DNA of 64,000 bases. Source: Zoroaster sp. YZ-2022. Lineage: Eukaryota; Echinodermata; Asteroidea; Forcipulatida; Zoroasteridae. Below the pieces are notes generated by a model. The model did not search any database. It was not told where the DNA came from and worked only from the letters and a program-made list of their open reading frames with translations. The position numbers and the translations under genes are program-made. The stretch covers positions 15,795,580-15,859,579 of the forward strand of contig CM055835.1 of the NCBI GenBank assembly GCA_029582265.1, written 5' to 3'. Below are positions 19,542-31,348 of this stretch, piece by piece (the stretch's first letter is position 1; each line of letters opens with the position of its first letter).

Positions 19542-22244
19542 CTAGGGTTGACTGCGGTTGGGGAAAGCGAGTATAGGGTCGGTAGTTAGCAAGTGTTTCA
19601 GCTGAGCAAAAGACGACTGGCATTCTCGAGTCCATTCCCAATTCACCTTCTTCCGACGGAGTTTGTGCAGTGGTTCTGCAATGCTAGCATAGTTGGGAAT
19701 GAATTTATGGAACCAGGCTGCCATTCCCAAGAAGCGTTCAAGATGTTTGACTGTGGTTGGCTCAGGGTAAGCCAAGATTGATGACACTTTTTCCGGATTT
19801 GGTTTCACCCCATTCTGGCTCACAATATGTCCAAGATAGTGCATCTCATGTTGGGCAAAGGTGCACTTTTCCAAGTTGATTGTCAGCCCAGCATCCTGAA
19901 GTTTCAATAGTACTTCGCGTAAGTCAACCAGGTGCTGGTTCAGGTCGGTGGAGTAGACCACAATGTCGTCCAAGTATACATAGCATGTCCGACCAATGAG
20001 GTTGCCTAGCACTGAAGACATTAGTCGTTGAAAGCTGGCTGGTCCATTTACAACACCAAAAGGAAGAACTCGAAATTGAAACAATCCCTCATCGCAAACA
20101 AACGCTGTTTTTTCAATATCCGCAGGGGCAACACCCATCTGCCAGTATCCCGAGCGAAGATCGAGAGAACTGAAAACTCTGGCTCCATGGAGTGATTCCA
20201 GGATTGAATCAATGGTCGGCATGGGAAATGCATCAAGTTTTGTGACTGAATTTAAGCGGCGATAATCGACACACATGCGATATTCCCCTGATTTCTTCGG
20301 GACCATGACGACTGGCGCCGCCCATGGTGAAAAAGAAGGCTCGATTTTCCCAGAGTACAGAAGTTTATTGATCTCTTGCTTCAGAGCATGCTTTCGGTCC
20401 GCTGACAACCGATAGGGGCGTAAACGAACAGGTTCGGCGTTTCCGACATCAATGTGATGCTGAGCGATGTCTGTGTGGCCAGGTTGTTCTGAAAGCACAT
20501 TGGGAAAATCGTTCAAAACGTCTACTAACTGGCGATGTTCATCGGTAGTGAGTTCATCATCGATCGTCAGTGTAGGGGAAGAAGGTAAGTTCGCGTCAAC
20601 CGGGGAGTTGTCTCGTCCAATGGGGTGTGCCAGAGGTGGTGGCACCCCCAGAATAGGGAACTGGACACATGGACCCAATTCAGTTTTTGTCCAGTAGCAG
20701 TTCCGGCCGAAATCGAGGACTAAGTTTGCTGCTCGAACAAAGTCAATACCCAAAAGAATTGGGGATGGCAAATTACGAACACAATGGAACAGCATATTGG
20801 TATGTGTACCGCCTACCTCAATAGGTAATGTGAGTGTCCCTAGTGTAGGCAACTCAGTACCGTCCAACATTGTGAAGGTTTCAACAGCAGATGACACTGC
20901 TGGAACGATTGTCAAGCGATCACATAGTTCATCAGTGATGAGCGATAGTGTAGAACCTGTGTCCACTAAGGCTGTTAAACAAAATTGTTCATTGATGGTA
21001 ACCTCGACCAATGGACCAATACCAAGTCGTGGATGGAAATCATACGAGTCAGGGCTTGTCAGGGCACACGGAGCTTGTTGAATAAAGTTCACATGGTTGG
21101 TCGGGGCAGCGGGTGGGGCAGCCCTCGGTTTGTCTGGAGTAAACGATGATCTCATCGATTGTTGAGTCCAATCTGTCTTTGGTGGAGCCGGCATGGGGCA
21201 GTCTGCCTCTTTGTGTCCCAACTGGTGACAACGGTAGCACACAACATTGTACTGGTTTCGTCGGGGTTGGTTTGGTCTGCGTGACCAACTCTGACCAGGG
21301 GTGGCATCTGTACGACCAGTGGTATTTTGCGGGGATCGTGCATCTGGTTTGTCTGAAAGTTTAGGCAGTGGCGTGCCAGTTTTGCTAAATGGTTTGTTGA
21401 GTGATGGTTGTGTGGTGGCATTGCTCCGGCGATGTAGGAGAAATTCGTCAGCTGCCTTGGCAGCTGTTGACAACGATACAAATTTCTTTTCACGAAGCTT
21501 TAGTCGAAGCTGTTCATCTCGAACGGTAGAAAGGAACTGATCAATCATCACGAGATTGAGTGCTCGCTTGGTGTCAACATCCTCACGTTTGACTGAGGGG
21601 ATTTTAATCCATTTGTTGAAGTTATCTTCAAGGCGATGAGCCAATTCTTCAAAGGTTTCATCTGCCTTTTTTGTGTCAGATTTGTACTTCAATCTGTACT
21701 CCTCGGGTGTCAAGAAGTAACGTCGATGGATCACTTCCACTATCTTGTCGTAATCACACTTATCAATGTCGCTTAGTGAATGAAAAGCCTTTTGGGCTTT
21801 CCCAGTGAGATAGGGTTCTAACAAACGTGGCCACTCATCCTTGGTTTTTTTGGCTCCAGTGGCTAGACGTTCAAAAGTGCTTAAATAGCAAGCTACATCA
21901 TCATCATCAGTACCAAGCTTGTGAAAGTCCGGGAGTTTTGGTCCCACCTTCACGACCGGTGGCGTCTTAGCAGACTCGGCGACAGCATTGGCAAGTGTTT
22001 GGCATAACTTTTCTGTGTCTTGTTGCCTAGTTGTTTCAAGTTCTTTGATTATCTTGAGAAGATCAAGGGTTTCTAAACCCTTCTGTACCGGTGGCAGCTT
22101 TCCACCATGTGTGACAAATCACAGAGGCATGTGATACGCTCTTGTTTGGTTTTGATTGCCGAGACATCAATGTGGTTTAGTTCACAATTAAAGTCTGCCG
22201 ATGTGGTCCGCTGTAAAACGGCTCAGATAGGTTGCTCTATCCAT
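19542..22244 (-). pseudogene. Gypsy gag, protease and reverse transcriptase
   Basis: An ATG at 22244 (MDRATYLS) begins gag but frameshifts break the first 100 codons; the long uninterrupted frame runs from about 22116, its GTG at 21953 being only an arbitrary start. Counting from there, residues 85-175 resemble the capsid domain from which vertebrate SCAN derives (FEELAHRLEDNFNKW, LVMIDQFLSTV). CYRCHQLGHKEADC (239-252) is a CCHC knuckle. ALVDTGSTLSLI (328-339) is the protease active site and LLGIDF its flap partner region. RT spans about 535-790 with MCVDYRRLN, FSSLDLRSGYWQ and the catalytic YVYLDDIVVY (658-667). Gag and pol share one frame here, with no visible frameshift signal between them. 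RT itself looks intact up to the 19.5-kb break. Confidence 0.9.
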
Positions 22245-22425
22245 ATTTAGGCAAACCCTTAATGATAATACAACTGGAGTAGGTTAACTCTTATCTCGAT
22301 AAACGTGTTGACAGTTTTGTGGTTTCCGAGAATAGCACTCAGAAATGTGTGTAGAACAATAATCAATAACGTGACATCTATCATCAAATACTTTAATCAA
22401 AAAAGTGCAATGTCCTTATTCTTAA

Positions 22426-22443
22426 ATCCTGCCGCCTACGCCA
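22426..22443 (-). promoter_or_regulatory. Primer-binding site, tRNA-Ser type
   Basis: Two bases inside the 5' LTR, the minus strand reads TGGCGTAGGCGGCAGGAT. From memory of animal tRNA-Ser (3' end ...ATCCTGCCGACTACG plus CCA) this pairs with one mismatch. The Bombyx mag element also uses tRNA-Ser. Confidence 0.7.
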
Positions 22444-22445
22444 AT

Positions 22446-22671
22446 TGTAACGGGCAAAGGTTACTTAAAAAGGAATTTTAGAAGTACAGGAACATATATT
22501 TGAAGATTTTGATTGACTTTTATTTAATGATCACTACGGCAAATCTGCCATCTTGAAAAACAAATCCCAGCATGCATCTGCCATGCAAGTACAAAGGTCA
22601 CAAATAAAGTATGGAATGCCTTAGGAACAAATTAAAGTACATGTATAGTAATTATTTGTGTTACCGCTACA
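22446..22671 (-). repeat. 5' LTR
   Basis: 226 bp with the same TGTAAC...GCTACA plus-strand limits as the left LTR. It lies at the upstream end of the minus-strand element, so it holds the promoter; I cannot place a convincing TATA box. Confidence 0.93.
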
Positions 22672-22680
22672 GTCTTTCGT

Positions 22681-22911
22681 TCACATACGACCTCCATGAG
22701 TAACGACAATGTCGTGATAGTGCTCGTGAGATTTTCTCAGCCGACCGACTATCACAATTCTTACATCCACTAAGGCTGATGGGGTTACTGCTTCATTAAT
22801 TTCTTCTGGGGCTTCTATTAGCTGAGGTACCAGTACATGTTCTTGACGCAATTTATCACTGACGTAGTCTTCAAACCGTTCTTTACCTTCAGGCAGGCAA
22901 TCTCTTACTCG
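22681..22911 (-). other. Unrecognised open frame beside the gypsy insertion
   Basis: A 76-codon frame without ATG reads DCLPEGKERFEDYVSDKL, then VPQLIEAPEEINEAV, VDVRIVIVGRL, and VVTHGGRM before TGA at 22681-22683. Composition looks like real protein and the stop is six bases from the GTCT target duplication. I do not recognise the family. An exon or older transposon fragment are both possible. Confidence 0.25.
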
Positions 22912-23158
22912 ATGTCACAACAGCCGCCATTGCCATCGGAATACCTGCATCAAAGGATTGTGCTTGTGTTTTCCACGGCCCCATGTGGCGTGTTGGTAGT
23001 CGGCACATCTACATAGGCTAATGGGATATTTCCCCCGCTCGGTGGAGTCTCATTTGTGAGTGAAATGGCTAATTCTTGAGGGATGATATCAATTAGACGC
23101 ATCTCATAACTGGTGAAAACGTTACCATGTCTGAATAGCACGAGCCTATGGAAAAGGT

Positions 23159-23206
23159 CAGCATGCTTGACATACGCATGCTTGACATACGCATGCTTGA
23201 CATATT
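23159..23206. repeat. 15-bp tandem repeat, three units
   Basis: GCATGCTTGACATAC occurs three times in a row. It gives YVKHA repeats in the minus-strand frame 22950-23231, which otherwise has no recognised motif. Confidence 0.85.
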
Positions 23207-23231
23207 GTTTTCCTAAATGGGGGGTATTCAA

Positions 23232-24459
23232 AGGGAGTGTTCTATAAGTCCCTGCATGGACTGCTACATCTTCCTCATTACTTCCATGTTTCAGTATTTA
23301 ATCTTATGTTATGTTTATATTATATTACTTTGCTACTTTTGATACTAGATTTTATTACTGAGGAAGTTATGGAAATAAAATTTGAATTTTTAATACGCCG
23401 TTATTTCATCTTATAAATATGACAGATCCCATGTGAAGTCTTTTTCATTTTGGCAAACTGTAGCATTGAGTTCTTGTATTCCCGTGTTGATACAACTGTA
23501 GATTCCAATCCAATCATCTCTGTCAAATCCTCTGGAAGTGATTGAGAGTAAGGGGTATCTGGAAGAACATCCACCAACAAATCTGGGAAAGGAACTCCGT
23601 CAAAGTATGCTTCAGTGGCCGGATAGAGCATGAGTTGAGCGCACGACGATTTGTTCAAGGTTATCATATGAAGAACTTTTAGTACCCCTATTTTGTGGCT
23701 CACACGCTGTGTACGTTGACCTTGATACGACTGAGCGCACGCCACACTTGTTGCTCTTAGCAACCGGAAATGGAATATTCCATTAACATAATAGGGGACG
23801 GCTGTACTATTGCTAATTTGACAATTACATAAATATATCAACATCGCTTATGTTTTTATAAATAAAATCTTTTTAGGAAAATAAATAATAAACCATGGAT
23901 AAATATAAGTGAGATTAATGAGAAGTGAAATATGTCAATATAATTCATATTGTTCTATTCAGATAATTATTTCTATATTTTGGTTTCTAACATTTATTAC
24001 ATGTTTATTATAATACATGTGTTATAAATTGTCTTAACTTGCATAATAAACTTCCCATATTGCACAATACATTTACATGTATTAGGTTTAATATGGGGGT
24101 GTTTAAAACAGTACACACCAAAAAGAATTATTCTTACAGAGAGTTATTAAATTTAAAGAAATTCCTAAATATAGCCAATTTTGTAATAATTTGTTTTCAG
24201 TTACAAAGTCAGCCCCTCACTCTGTATTCTTTATTCTGTATTTTATTCAGTGTTTCCATTCACATGATGGCATTACTTTGGCTTCTTTACTATAACAACG
24301 AGCTGTTGTCATTGATTTTTATCTTTTTAGACAAAGAAAACTCCATAACTAGGCTCAAAGAAATATGGCTGAGAAAAGTAGGGTACAACACACAAATGAA
24401 AATAAATAAATCCTTGCTACTTACCAAAGGTACAGAATAACTGATACTCTGGCAAATGG
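23232..24459. other. Intergenic; minus-strand frame of unknown nature
   Basis: The minus frame 23401-23844 contains a protein-like stretch (EAYFDGVPFPDLLVDVLP, SLPEDLTEMIGLESTVVS), but I find no known domain or clear splice sites. The rest is AT-rich with no gene. Confidence 0.25.
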
Positions 24460-24467
24460 TTACATGT

Positions 24468-24611
24468 CAGTGGCATAGCTACTGTGTAAATTCACAAATT
24501 TGTGTAAATTCACAAATTTGGTATTTCTGAGTTTAGTGTCAGTAAATTGACCCAGTAAATTGACCCCCTAAAAATGTCCCCCCAACTCTGAAAACCCTGG
24601 CTACGCCACTG
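24468..24611. mobile_element. hAT-type MITE with CAGTGGCGTAGC-like ends
   Basis: The left end is CAGTGGCATAGCTAC and the right end, on the other strand, CAGTGGCGTAGCCAGGG. Flanks are TTACATGT (24460-24467) and ATACATGT (24612-24619), an 8-bp target duplication with one difference. Inside, TTCACAAATTTGTGTAAA and AGTAAATTGACCC are locally duplicated. Single ends of the same family occur near 36190 and 60195. Confidence 0.7.
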
Positions 24612-24619
24612 ATACATGT

Positions 24620-26384
24620 ACAGTTGTCATTAGACCTTTAACTCTCTGTAGCCATCTTTGCCAGATTTCCTGTTCACATGTACTGTAGCCTAGGAGTATA
24701 GAGTTAATTTGTAATGCATCCTTGGACAATAATAATATCCTTGGTTTTATAAATCTTCCTTTGTCGCCTTAAAGGGCCAATATCATCAGGATCAACAGGG
24801 CATAGAATCAAAGTGCTATTTTTAGATTAACTCAGTGACTGAAAAAAATACCCCACAAGATAAGATAAGATCATATAAATACCGTTGCTGCTGTATAAAT
24901 ATGCCAATAATTGAGTCACTGTGTTCATCTTACACTAGAAACCTGCTTCCATGCCCTGTTGAAAGTCTGCTCTGATACTGACCCTTTAACCAACATCTTA
25001 TTTTACAACATTCACAGTGGTTGCTAGTTGTGTCCCTGACTAGTTGTGTCCCCTTTAAACAGAACACCTCTTTCAAGCTTTTCTCTGCTTTCCTCTTCCC
25101 ATCATCACATAGCTTTCTTGGTTTCCTTCAGTCTCTCATCCCACTCTCACCCCATCCCTCAGCTACAATTCCCTCATCTCTCTCTTTCTGTAATCTAAAT
25201 AGATTGAGAAACAAAAGTAGAAATAAACATAGAGTTCATGACATCCAACATTCAAGACAAATTTTAGGCTAATTATCAGTAAATTGCTAACCATTTGCAG
25301 CATTTGGCCTAGTTTGCAATCAAATAATGTGTCATCCATTAGCAGATCCAGGGGTGATATATCGCCAGGATTATATTGAATGTGCACTTTTTGTGTGGCC
25401 CCATTTTTTGCAGTGAGCCCTCCCCCACCGACCAGATTAAACGAACCACAATAATAGTTCTTATAAACATAAGAACCAAGAATTTCTTTTAACAATAGTT
25501 GAGATAACTTGAAATAATAAAGTATTTATATATTACCTCTTCTGACATGCTAGAGCTTTCGTTCACTTTGATTTAATTAAGCAAAATCTTCTTGCAAAAC
25601 CTGAAGAAAAATATAAACAATTAAGCTAACTTGTACTGGTACGAGTCGACTCGAGTATAAACTAATTGACTGCACCCCAACAGTGTACTTGATGTATATT
25701 GTTTTCTTTTATTGTAAAACTCATTTGAAATTCACATTTTCGGTCCGCAAATTTACAATACATTGTCTTCATTAATCATTTGTTCAATCACAAGGCCAAA
25801 ATTATTATTAATATTAAATGTCAGTAGGCAAGTACATGTACAGTACTCAGTAGCCTATGCAAGATGTTAAATCAATCAGAGAGCGAATTATGTACACTAC
25901 ATGTACATATCCGTACTGTCTCCGTGTACTTTTATGACTGACATGACTGATGTATATGTAAAGTTATTGTTAGGAAAAAAATCAACAAGTTCAAAATATA
26001 TGCTTACCTGGCTCATGCCATTCCCGAATGTTTTCCTGGTCGTGATAACATCTTGAAACTGAAGCCTGTTTCAGCTTGTAAAACTAAAAGCTTTTCAACC
26101 CCAAACTAACGTTAGACTTTTAAGTTTGACGAAAAATCTCTACAATCGCTGCAAATCTTCGATTCACGAACCGCTGCAGCCTCTGCTAGTGGCAGAATTC
26201 TTGTCAATATTACATGTACATCCACCAAAAATACATGAGTTAGGTGTACTAACTGTCTTTATTTGAAAATAATACAAAAAGCAGTACATTTCTATAGACA
26301 CCTCAAGTAAACACACTTCCGGGTTCATGGTACACACGACTCCCACTGAAGACGTCACAGGCATCCGGGAGTTTTTTTCTTGAC
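24620..26384. other. Intergenic, no gene seen
   Basis: Frames at 25021-25272, 25163-25495 and 26164-26364 show no motifs or conserved splice sites. No supportable feature. Confidence 0.35.
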
Positions 26385-26389
26385 CGCTG

Positions 26390-28070
26390 CACAGTGGGCC
26401 AGGGCGAAACCAAAAAGTGCGCCAAAAGGGGTCATTTGCGTCATTTACATTTTTTAGGTTGCTAAGACCCCCTACGACTAATTTATAAACAATTTAAAGT
26501 CAAATTAATATTTAATGACTGTAGAACTGCCTTACAATCTCAAAAAACTGGAAAAATCTTTGATAAAAGCCGGTTGCTGGTAACAAATTTTAAATTGTCA
26601 TTGTGGGCTGTTGGCAGAAGCTATCGTCATGCAAATTGATGTAAACCCAGTGCATGATCTACATTCTTTAAAATTAAGTCGATTGTAAATTAGCTTTTTG
26701 ATATCATCAGCAAAAACTGAGGAATTTGGTTTTAAAAAATTATAAAATATAGCTTTTTTTTGTTCAGCTATGGTGGAACTAAAAATTCCCGCCGATTCCC
26801 GCCTATTATAAATTCTCATATTTCCCTGAAGCTGAACCTTCAGCAACAAACATGTTGATACCAAAATTAGCTGCGACCACCCTGCGACCTGCGATTTTGT
26901 AGCTACTTTTGTAAACACCATCCCAACATTTTTGAACCTTTTTTCGTAACTCGACTGTGAGCAGCACGCGCCACACGAAACTGACAGGACTTAATTATTC
27001 CCTTGCGGTTTCCGCTTCGTAAACAAAGGCAAGTCGTGCGAAATGATAGCCATGATAAACAATTGCGCAGTTAAAATTGTTATCAGTGTCTTGATAGTGG
27101 GAAGCAAGACGTATCTAAAAAGTAATATTCAGTCAGTAAGCCCCTACTAGTAAATTCGCAAAACAAAAATTATCACAGGTCTATATGAAACGTATTGGTG
27201 TTAAATTGATCATGGTATCAAACAGAGATGAAATATTTTGGTCTCGTGTGCTATCAAATTAGTAAAATAGTGAAATAATGTCCAAAAATAATTGCTGTCC
27301 CTCCGGAAACAAAAACAAATTGACGTAAGAATGAATACGAAACATCTGAATGCATTTTCATTATTTTCTCGGATAATGACACATAATAAACTGAAACTTT
27401 TACAGGTTAGTTGTTTAACGTATATCTTGATTCAAAGAAAGTAAACTTGGGCGCTATCGACTTTTTTTCATCCACGATATATCGGCAAACATATATTGCG
27501 ATTTTCGATAATATCGCGATTTTTTTCAATCATGCATGATTGCTTTAGAGCCAATAACCACCTTCTACAAGCATCACAATTGCAAATTCGTTTGCGTTGT
27601 GTATATGTACTTCTGAAGGAGTTCACTTTTGTTTCTCACTTCCAAAAGACAGTTGTAATGTTGTTTCCATGGAATTCCTGACTTGACTCACAATCGTGTT
27701 ATCGCCCAAGCTTAAAAGTAAGGATACTTTTAGGAACATTTTCTTACAAGCATTACCAATAGTGTATAATGGATTTAAATCACAAACTTCCTCAAATTGT
27801 TTAACGATACTTTTATCCTTAAAATAATTTACAGCCGTAACACATACACTTGATTAGTGTAATTTAAAACGAACAAAATCTCAATATTGAGGCTATAAAA
27901 CGTGAATTATCCAAGGTCCAATCAGAAATCAGTATTTTGATGAAGTCACAAATGTTTAAAACACTTCCATTGACATCTGCGGGTCCGAAAACATATCCGA
28001 GTGTAATATGCCATCAAAACAATGGAAAATTTAGTTTTGGCGCACTTTGGTCGCACCTTGGCCAACTGTG
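26390..28070. mobile_element. Non-autonomous Transib-like element, complete copy
   Basis: The left end reads CACAGTGGGCCAGGGCGAAA then CCAAAAAGTGCGCCAAAA. The right end on the other strand reads CACAGTTGGCCAAGGTGCGA then CCAAAGTGCGCCAAAA. The inverted repeat is thus about 37 bp. CGCTG flanks both ends (26385-26389 and 28071-28075). A 5-bp GC-rich duplication with CACA-starting termini fits Transib, the superfamily related to RAG1. Each end shows a heptamer, a 12-base spacer and an A-rich nonamer, like a 12-RSS. No RAG1-like transposase frame is seen in 1.7 kb, so the copy must depend on another source. A 270-bp hAT-like MITE is inserted at 27445. A hAT variant with 5-bp duplication is the main alternative. 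Confidence 0.65.
27445..27714. mobile_element. hAT-like MITE inserted in the Transib-like copy
   Basis: The inserted segment starts ACTTGGGCGCTATCGA and ends ATCGCCCAAGCTTA, short imperfect inverted repeats. AAAGTAA flanks both sides (27438-27444 and 27715-27721). Copy 1 of the host element reads AAAGTAAGGATACTTTT at about 5542-5558 with no insert, so it is the empty site. The interior holds ATATCGCGATTTTTTTC-type sequence and no gene. Confidence 0.8.
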
Positions 28071-28075
28071 CGCTG

Positions 28076-29024
28076 GCGCTTCAGTATTGATTTCGTATTG
28101 CACATACGATAGGGCTATGCAGGGTGCCACGGAAGTGCACCGCCAACGGCGGGAGCGTTGAAAGGTTATCAAAACCGAAGAATGGGGCCCATTTTTTTCA
28201 ATCAAAATTATGAAACAATCATTAGCGTAATAACATGTTTACAATGAAATAATACCTTAATATATTATAAACATGGTTCAAAACTCCTCTTTATTTTAAA
28301 CCTATCGTTGAAGTCTGGCTTTAAGTGACACAGATAAATGTGTGGTTTAAAAAAATAACATAGAACATATACAAAACACAACTTTACATCAAAACAATCA
28401 CTACTGCTACATTTAAAAAATACGATGTATACCAACATATAATGTTACTCTTATCATGTACCATGTACATGTACATCATGTAATGTCCCGTTTATACAAA
28501 TTTTTTGTGTGAAAAACAAAAAGTCATGCCATGTAACTGTTTAGCATGTTGTATTTGATTTCTTTAAATGTATACAAAATGTTAATGAAAACTGAATGTC
28601 AAATCTTTGGCAATATTCTAGCTGACATCCGTGAATTTTATGTAAATAGGGCCCTTGATGAGACTTTTATGATTCACCCCCCACCCCAAATTTGATTTGT
28701 TTTACCTTATAAAGTTTCTTATAGTACAGCCCTGTTTCTCAAAGATGCCATTTGTTTAAAGCCTTTTCAACCCCTACTTGAAAGTGGAATGACCCCTGGG
28801 CCATGAGGGTGCAGTGATCTGGGTTGATGTGGTCAGCATTCCTCAGTGCTTTACCAACATCGATCCTAACCACTGTCCACTCTGTCCCTCTCCTTTTCAG
28901 CCGGTAATCCAAGGGTAATTAGCCACCCACCCCCCATTACATTTAAACATCCGTGAATTTTGATAAATGTTTAAATGACAAAATATCTGTGTCACTGTCC
29001 GATCACCTCTTCGTGTAAGTCATT
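28076..29024. other. Intergenic, no gene seen
   Basis: AT-rich with a few C-runs. No frame or repeat that I can support. Confidence 0.4.
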
Positions 29025-30105
29025 ATTATTGATGAAACTTTAAGTTGGGGCCCACACGTTGAATACGTGAAGAAAACCGTTTCCTCTAAACTAGGTATGC
29101 TAAATAGAATCCGCGACTATGTTCCTCAAAGCAGCCTCCACTCTCTTTTTGTTAGTTTATTTATGTCATCTTTAGATTATTGTAGTACTGTATGGGGAGG
29201 ATGGTACACATCTCACGACACTATTCTTAATAAATGTCTGAAAAGAGCTGCGCGGATAATCCTTTAATGTGCATTCTTAACTCCTTCAGCCGATATGTTT
29301 GCTAGACTTAATTGGATGTCATTTTCGGAAAGAGTTGAGTATAAAAAGGCTATTCCTGTCTTCAAATGTATAAACAAAATTACTCCTTTGTATATGACAA
29401 ATCTGTTTACACCACTTATTCAAAATCATGAAACGAGACAATCCACTGACATGGCACTGAAGATTCCTTTTGCGAAAAAAGAATGTTATATGCCTCAAGC
29501 TTTGCTGTAACCGGTACAATCATATGGAATAATTTGCATGTACATGTACAGTTGAGAACCATGACTTCTCTAACCTCATTCAAATCCGAACTACGTAAAA
29601 CGTTCAGTCAGTAATATTTCCACAAATATGTATTTTTCGCTGTCTTCACCGATTATACAAATCTAAATCTGTGCTGATCTACAGAGTTAACAAACTTGGT
29701 TGCCAACATAAGGAGCCGGATGGGAATTTTCCCGTGTTTCCTCCCAAAAGGGGTTTTCGTGGGTGTTTCGCCCCTCCCGTACTCAGCAAATATATAGCCA
29801 TATACTTTTTTGATGTCACAAAATATGTCCGAATTCTTTGTGTTTACTTAACACACCTTATAGAGTAAAGCCTGTTAAATATGTGGTACATGTAGTTGTA
29901 ATAGTTCTACAATATTTATAACAGTTGCTTAACAATTATGTACTAATCCCATATGCTTTTATTTTATTGCATTGTATTTGTATTTGTAATGTATTGTACT
30001 TGTGCATGTGTATAGTCATTTGTATTTTATGGCCCCAATGGAAACCAGTTTTAAACTGTTTGGGCATACCCTGGGTAAAGAAATGTAATAATAATAATAA
30101 TAATA
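29025..30105 (+). pseudogene. 3' end of a non-LTR retrotransposon (5'-truncated LINE)
   Basis: Two frames encode the region C-terminal to a LINE reverse transcriptase: SWGPHVEYVKKTVSSKLGML and LFMSSLDYCSTVWG, then CLKRAARIIL, and after a stop LNWMSFSERVEYKKAIPVFK with CINKITPLYM. The untranslated tail ends ACTGTTTGGGCATACCCTGG and then a run of (TAA)n at about 30086-30105, the short-repeat 3' end of CR1/L2-type LINEs. RT catalytic motifs and endonuclease are missing, as expected of 5' truncation. This family differs from the LINEs at 36.5-43 kb. Confidence 0.8.
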
Positions 30106-31348
30106 AAACATCGTCCGCAACATACACCCCCTATCAACTTAATGCAGTGATCCAGCCACAATGGGTCCAAAAAACAGGGAAAATACCTCCAATCCGATAT
30201 ATTTTGGGTGTAAAAAGGGTATATGTTTATCTCAAAGGTGTAATTGTTATAAAACGATATTACCAAAAACAATAACTGTTTGAAACGGCGAATATGTAGC
30301 TTTTAAAACGACGAGTTCTGCTTCTGGACTGAAAGATGCAGCGTTGTTGTATTTACGAGCGGTTTCGAGCACGTCTAGTTCCCGCCCACGGAAACTGTGA
30401 ATCATATGGAAACGTAGTTCAGGCTATCAATAAACCAAAGGCATATGCTCCCCAAAAACGGGCTTCATGATTTTGACACAAAAGAAAGTGCCCTTCTCTC
30501 CAGTCCACCATACCAATCAAAATAGATTTTACACAGATTGAAAGCTTATTTTTTATCTAGTTTATAAAACCATGCGACCCCTGGAAAACACGATTAAAAG
30601 TGTGGTGACCTCCATACAAAATTTCAGACCAAAAGCACTTTTTTGAATAAAAAAGTGCCCTTCTTTACCGTCATTTAATTATAAAGAAATGACACTTTTT
30701 TGAAAGGGGAATATCTATATTTTCAATTGCTGAGTGATCTAACACGTTTAACAAAGGTACTTTCTGGAAATAATCTTCCAAGCGTAGTGATTTGATGGGA
30801 ATTTCCCGTGTTGAACAGGTCGCCGTAGACTGCGTTGTTATGAGCAGATGCACGCTAGTTTTTCATATGCTGTTGAAGTTTGTCCGATTTTGAAAGTTAC
30901 TGCAGAAATTGCCATCTTTACCCCGGTGAATTTCTCGCACTTTTATGTTCCTGACCAAGGCCTGCAGTCGTACCGTCCGAATCCTTGTTCCTTCCTTACC
31001 CGGCACCAATTATGTAATTCTAAAGTTGTTATGGCAAAAAGAAAAAATAATTTAGAACCGGAGAAACAATATTATATGCCTACATAAACAGTCTTGTATT
31101 TCCGGTAACCCGGCCGTCCCTAGAATTTCAACAACAAAAAAACAAAAAACACCCCCAAAACAAACAAACAAAAACAAAAACAAACAATAATAATCAAAAC
31201 ATCCTACGTAACCTAATTTTTTTAATTTTAAGGGCATGTTACCGGAAACGCAATATTCTTACTCTAGGCCTTGTCAGACAATGCAGCAATGATGTTAAAA
31301 CCATGCATGGGCACTGACGTTTCTCGAATACAGGGGTTGTTTTTTTAA
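30106..31348. other. Intergenic, no gene seen
   Basis: AAAAGTGCCCTTCT occurs twice (about 30487 and 30653). An A/C-rich run covers 31131-31190. The plus frame 30848-31087 has no recognised motif. Confidence 0.35.

Larger units (their letters stand above)
16796..22671 (-). mobile_element. Full-length Ty3/gypsy retrotransposon with GTCT target duplication
   Basis: Two LTRs (16796-17037 and 22446-22671) flank gag-pol in the order capsid, CCHC knuckle, protease, RT, RNase H, PHD finger, integrase. GTCT precedes the left LTR (16792-16795) and follows the right one (22672-22675). The primer site adjoins the right LTR and the polypurine tract the left, so the element reads on the minus strand. Order RT-RNase H-integrase defines Ty3/gypsy. 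A tRNA-Ser type primer site recalls the mag lineage, while the SCAN-like capsid recalls Gmr1-type gag; I do not fix the clade. Several frameshifts show it is inactive. Bases 17049-17546, between polypurine tract and integrase end, hold no frame I recognise. Confidence 0.93.

Noticed and set aside
24039..24440. 133-codon plus-strand hydrophobic frame
   Set aside because: AT-rich sequence naturally gives Leu/Ile/Phe-rich frames; no topology or homology that I can recognise.
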